In this document: in pieces, positions 61,327-64,000 of the stretch
Layout of the letters: every line of letters starts with the position of its first letter
How positions within the stretch are numbered: position 1 is the first letter of the stretch
From: Rheum nobile
Lineage: Eukaryota > Streptophyta > Magnoliopsida > Caryophyllales > Polygonaceae
Assembly (NCBI GenBank): GCA_027886185.1
Contig: WOAB01000864.1
Span: forward strand, 1,240,001-1,304,000
Reading direction: 5' to 3'
Length of the DNA stretch: 64,000 nt
Notes under the pieces: generated by a model
The model's database searches: none
Seen by the model: only the letters and a program-made list of their open reading frames with translations
What the model was told of the DNA's origin: nothing
Program-made: the position numbers and the translations under genes

Positions 61327-62243
61327 ACGTAAGTTTTGCTCAAATTCCTCTTTTAAATTCAAGGTCCGAAGTCCTACAAGTTCTTTGTTTTCGTGCCTTT
61401 GCATGTGTAGTTGGAATTTTGTGTCCGAATCTTGTTCTTGCTTTGTTCTTGAATTTTTTCTTGATTGTGTCGTGTGTCTTGCATCTAGGATAGATGTATA
61501 CAATCTGAATGCCCTATAAGAAGTGACGTTTTTAGGAGTTGAAGATTTACAACCTTCAAATTAGGAATTATTTTGTGCTTTGAATGCATTTAATGTTTGC
61601 TGAAATTTGAAAAGTGTAACCTTCAACCTCTTAAAGCCCATTTAGTCGTGAATTTAGTATAGGATCTTGAGTCTTTTTGCTTTCCTTATTTGGCACATAT
61701 ACAATCCGAGTTTAATTGCTTACGTTAATTGCAAACCGAGCCTTCTTGTGGAGGAACGAATCCGAAGTGCATACGCTTTTGTTACTCGAATTGCATTGCA
61801 AGTTTCTTGTTCTCGTTTCTGCATTCCATACATAAAAAAAAAAAGCATTTTAGAAAAAAAAAACTCGGCTTGATATTGTACAAAAGAGCAAGCCAAATCA
61901 AAATCAAAAAAAAAAAGAGAAGAAGTCGTGCACTATCTTTGTGTTTGTAAGTGAAGTTGTAATTCCTTTTGCTCGAGCTAACATTAGTAAGTGGTAATAG
62001 GAAACAAGTACTTACAAGAATTGTTTGAGTTGTGAATTAACTTAAGCTTTTGACAAGGATTGTGGTGCACTTTATTTTCAGTTTTTGTGAGTCATTTTGC
62101 ATATAGGAGCCACCCTAACCCAAGAACTTGTTGGATTCCGAGTCCTAATTTAAAATTAGGCAAATTTGGCAATCTTACTTGTTACGTACCTTGTTGGGAT
62201 TTCTTTGGGTTTGTGGGCTGTCGTGTGTTTGTTTTTGTGAAGG
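61327..62243 (+). other. Leader of the third chromovirus
   Basis: Non-coding, T-rich with A-runs near 61834-61915. No ORF with recognisable domain. Confidence 0.5.
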
Positions 62244-63816
62244 TTGGAAATGGTGAATCCCAAAGACAAGCAAGCAGCCAATGAGGACCCCAAGGAGGTC
62301 TCGTCAATCACTATGGAGGCATTCCTCCAAGCCATCCAAGCTTCTCAAGAGAAATCCGATGAGCGCGCCCGACAACACTTGAGCGCCATGAGGGAGGAGC
62401 AAGCTGCCTTCATGCGCGCCATGGAGGAGAAATGGAGCACCATGCAGGGCGTCTCATCCGTCCAAGGCCAAGGAGGGACCTTGCCGCAAGCAGGTGCCGG
62501 CACCTCCTCCGTGCTAGGCCTTGCGCCGCCGGGTGATCAACTCTCGGTGCCTTTGATTACGGGGCCGTTGTCAACTCCGGGGGTGACCAATCATGCCTTG
62601 ACCGAGGACTTCCAAGGGCATGCACATCACATGAGCACTACAAGGGAAGAATATGCTTCTTCTAATTTCTCATTACCTTTTGCTCCTACTACTATGCCTT
62701 TTAAATCTAACCATGCAGATTCCGGATTAAGGCTTGGAGAGCAATCAAGAATGCAGCCCCATGATGTCCCTAGGTCTCAAGGACCCTTACTCCATCCCCT
62801 AAGTAGTGCACCAAATCGAGGCAGAGCATTCCAAGGCCAAGGGCAAGGCGGTTACATGCCTTATAAAGCTCGCGGCGCCGGCGCCAATGGCAACCAATAT
62901 CCGGCCAACTTGGAGCAACCACGGCCACATGGAGTTAAATTGGAGGTATAAATTTTTGGTTTAAATTGTGAGCCCGAGGTATATATTGATTGGGAACAGA
63001 AAACCGATCAAATATTCCAATACTATAACTACTCGGAAGCTCAACGAGTAGCTATAGCTACGATCAAGTTTGAGGGATTCGCCTATCAATGGTGGCTTGG
63101 GGACAAAGAGGAACGAGAGTTCCATGGACACCCCCAAGTGACCACATGGCAAGAGCTCAAACGGGCTCTAAGAGATAGGTTTGTTCCGGATGACTATGCC
63201 GAGCGAGTTCATGAGAGATTGGAACAACTTGAGCAAGGGAATAAAACCCCGGATGAGTTCTATACGGAGCTAAGGACCTTGGTCTTTAGGTTCGGGCTTA
63301 GAGTTCCCGAAGGGTATCTTATTTCCAAGTTCATTAACCATCTCAATAATGAACTCAAAGCGGTCGTGAGTAAGCAACATTTTCCTCGTGGGACGCCTAT
63401 GAAGGAAGTGCTTCATTATACTAATCGTATGTAAAGCATTATCTTCTAGACGCCCCCAAGGGAATAGCTCACGCCCTTGGCAAGGTCCCAAAGGAGCACC
63501 ACCTCTACCTAGACGCTTGGAACCGACTAGGGGTGATAATCCTAGTCACCCTAGACGAGAGTTCCCTAGTAGAGTCCAACCCCAACGAAAGGAGGGCGAG
63601 GGCCGAGCAAGGGATATCCAGTGTTACAAGTGTCTAGGAAGAGGGCACTATGCCCGGGATTGCACCTCAAAAAGACAACTTCTACTTAATACTCTAGGAG
63701 AATATGAATCCGAGGATGAGTATGAAGATGAGGTTGTTGAGAATGAGGAGGCCGAGGAAGAGATGCATGTTGTTGCAGCCCATGGGGACTGTTTTGTGGC
63801 TAAGAAAGTCTTATAG
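62244..63816 (+). pseudogene. gag: Chromovirus gag, with a stop and a frameshift
   Basis: Start ATG at 62244 or 62250. Residues 1-80 are a helical acidic/basic segment (QAIQASQEKSDERARQHLSAMREEQ), then a Gly/Pro/Ser-rich linker. A TAA at 62949-62951 lies in frame. The same frame continues with YIDWEQKTDQIF, KFEGFAYQWW, WQELKRALRDRFVPDDYAERV and ELRTLVFRFGLRVPEGY, the gag core. A one-base frameshift near 63430-63448 moves to the frame with CYKCLGRGHYARDC (canonical CX2CX4HX4C) near 63632. An acidic tail ends at TAG 63814-63816. Gag forms particles. This copy is broken. Confidence 0.82.
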
Positions 63817-63829
63817 CCTCGGAGGGATC

Positions 63830-64000
63830 AAGTGTGCCTAGCCAATGGGAGATCATCTTCCATACTAGGTGCACTATCAATGGCGAAGTATGTAGTATGA
63901 TAATTGATGGGGGGTCATGTTGCAATATCATTGACCATGAAGTAGTGTCTAGGTTCAACCTAAGCACTACTCCTCACCCACAACCCTATACACTTTGTTG
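63830..64000 (+). pseudogene. Chromovirus protease, start only
   Basis: In a further frame IIFHTRCTINGEVCSM leads into MIIDGGSCCNIIDHEVV near 63895-63945, the aspartic protease active site in the DGGS form seen in the CRM-like element. The frame differs from the zinc-knuckle frame, so another frameshift lies near 63816-63845. It runs off the window edge. Confidence 0.75.

Larger units (their letters stand above)
60297..64000 (+). mobile_element. Third chromovirus (plus strand), 5' part
   Basis: It has a 5' LTR, a PBS, a leader, gag with a zinc knuckle and the start of protease. The rest lies beyond the window. The LTR starts TGATG like the other two chromoviruses, and the protease has the same DGGSCCN motif. 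The body has an in-frame stop and at least two frameshifts. Confidence 0.82.

Overview
The window looks like repeat-rich nuclear DNA from a flowering plant, probably a eudicot. I see Ty1/copia elements of the Sirevirus, Tork and other lineages, Ty3/gypsy elements of Athila and chromovirus type, and CACTA, hAT, MULE-like and Stowaway DNA transposons. There is no intact host gene, no bacterial-style operon and no functional tRNA or rRNA gene. Nearly all of the 64 kb is transposable elements inserted into one another. Most boundaries below rest on target-site duplications (TSDs) and terminal repeats that can be read directly.

Left part (1-15,964). A plus-strand Sirevirus 3' end (1-5,633) carries RT-RNase H, an env-like ORF, repeated polypurine tracts and its 3' LTR. 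A 517-bp TG..CA element with two back-to-back tRNA-like modules sits in its env leader (2,257-2,773, TSD CTCAA). A Stowaway MITE and a long-TIR MULE-like element follow. Next is a TG..CA solo-LTR-like unit (8,360-14,037, TSD GTCAC). It contains a rearranged antisense copia fragment, which in turn contains a nearly complete Tork element (9,073-13,882). Eroded exon-like sequence and a hAT MITE (15,359-15,806, TSD CATATGTG) come after.

Middle part (15,965-38,924). My reading is that this is one minus-strand copia 3' LTR split by two DNA transposons that landed 11 bp apart. One is a deleted CACTA element (16,030-22,267, TSD TTA). The other is a large hAT-like element (22,282-38,281, TSD CACACGAG). 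The hAT contains captured exon-like segments, a long-TIR MITE, a 41-bp minisatellite split by a 3-kb gypsy-type solo LTR (28,819-31,827, TSD AGTAT), and a gag-only Sirevirus derivative (32,806-37,702, TSD AAAAC).

Right part (38,925-64,000). The body of the same minus-strand copia runs from its PPT (38,925) through RNase H, RT, integrase, protease and gag to 58,890. It is interrupted by an Athila-like element without RT or integrase (38,997-47,133, TSD ATATG) and by a CRM-like chromovirus (50,131-57,882, TSD GTATG). It is then cut by the 3' end of a second, minus-strand chromovirus (58,891-60,296). That one abuts a third, plus-strand chromovirus (60,297 to the window edge).

No genes here form a host pathway. 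The coding regions are gag, protease, RT, RNase H, integrase, env-like and transposase modules, nearly all broken by stops or frameshifts. The most notable features are the GCGATCGC palindromes scattered through the Athila element, pol ORFs that end inside the 3' LTR of chromoviruses, the gag-only Sirevirus, the tRNA-like palindrome element, and the spliced-gene fragments inside the hAT.
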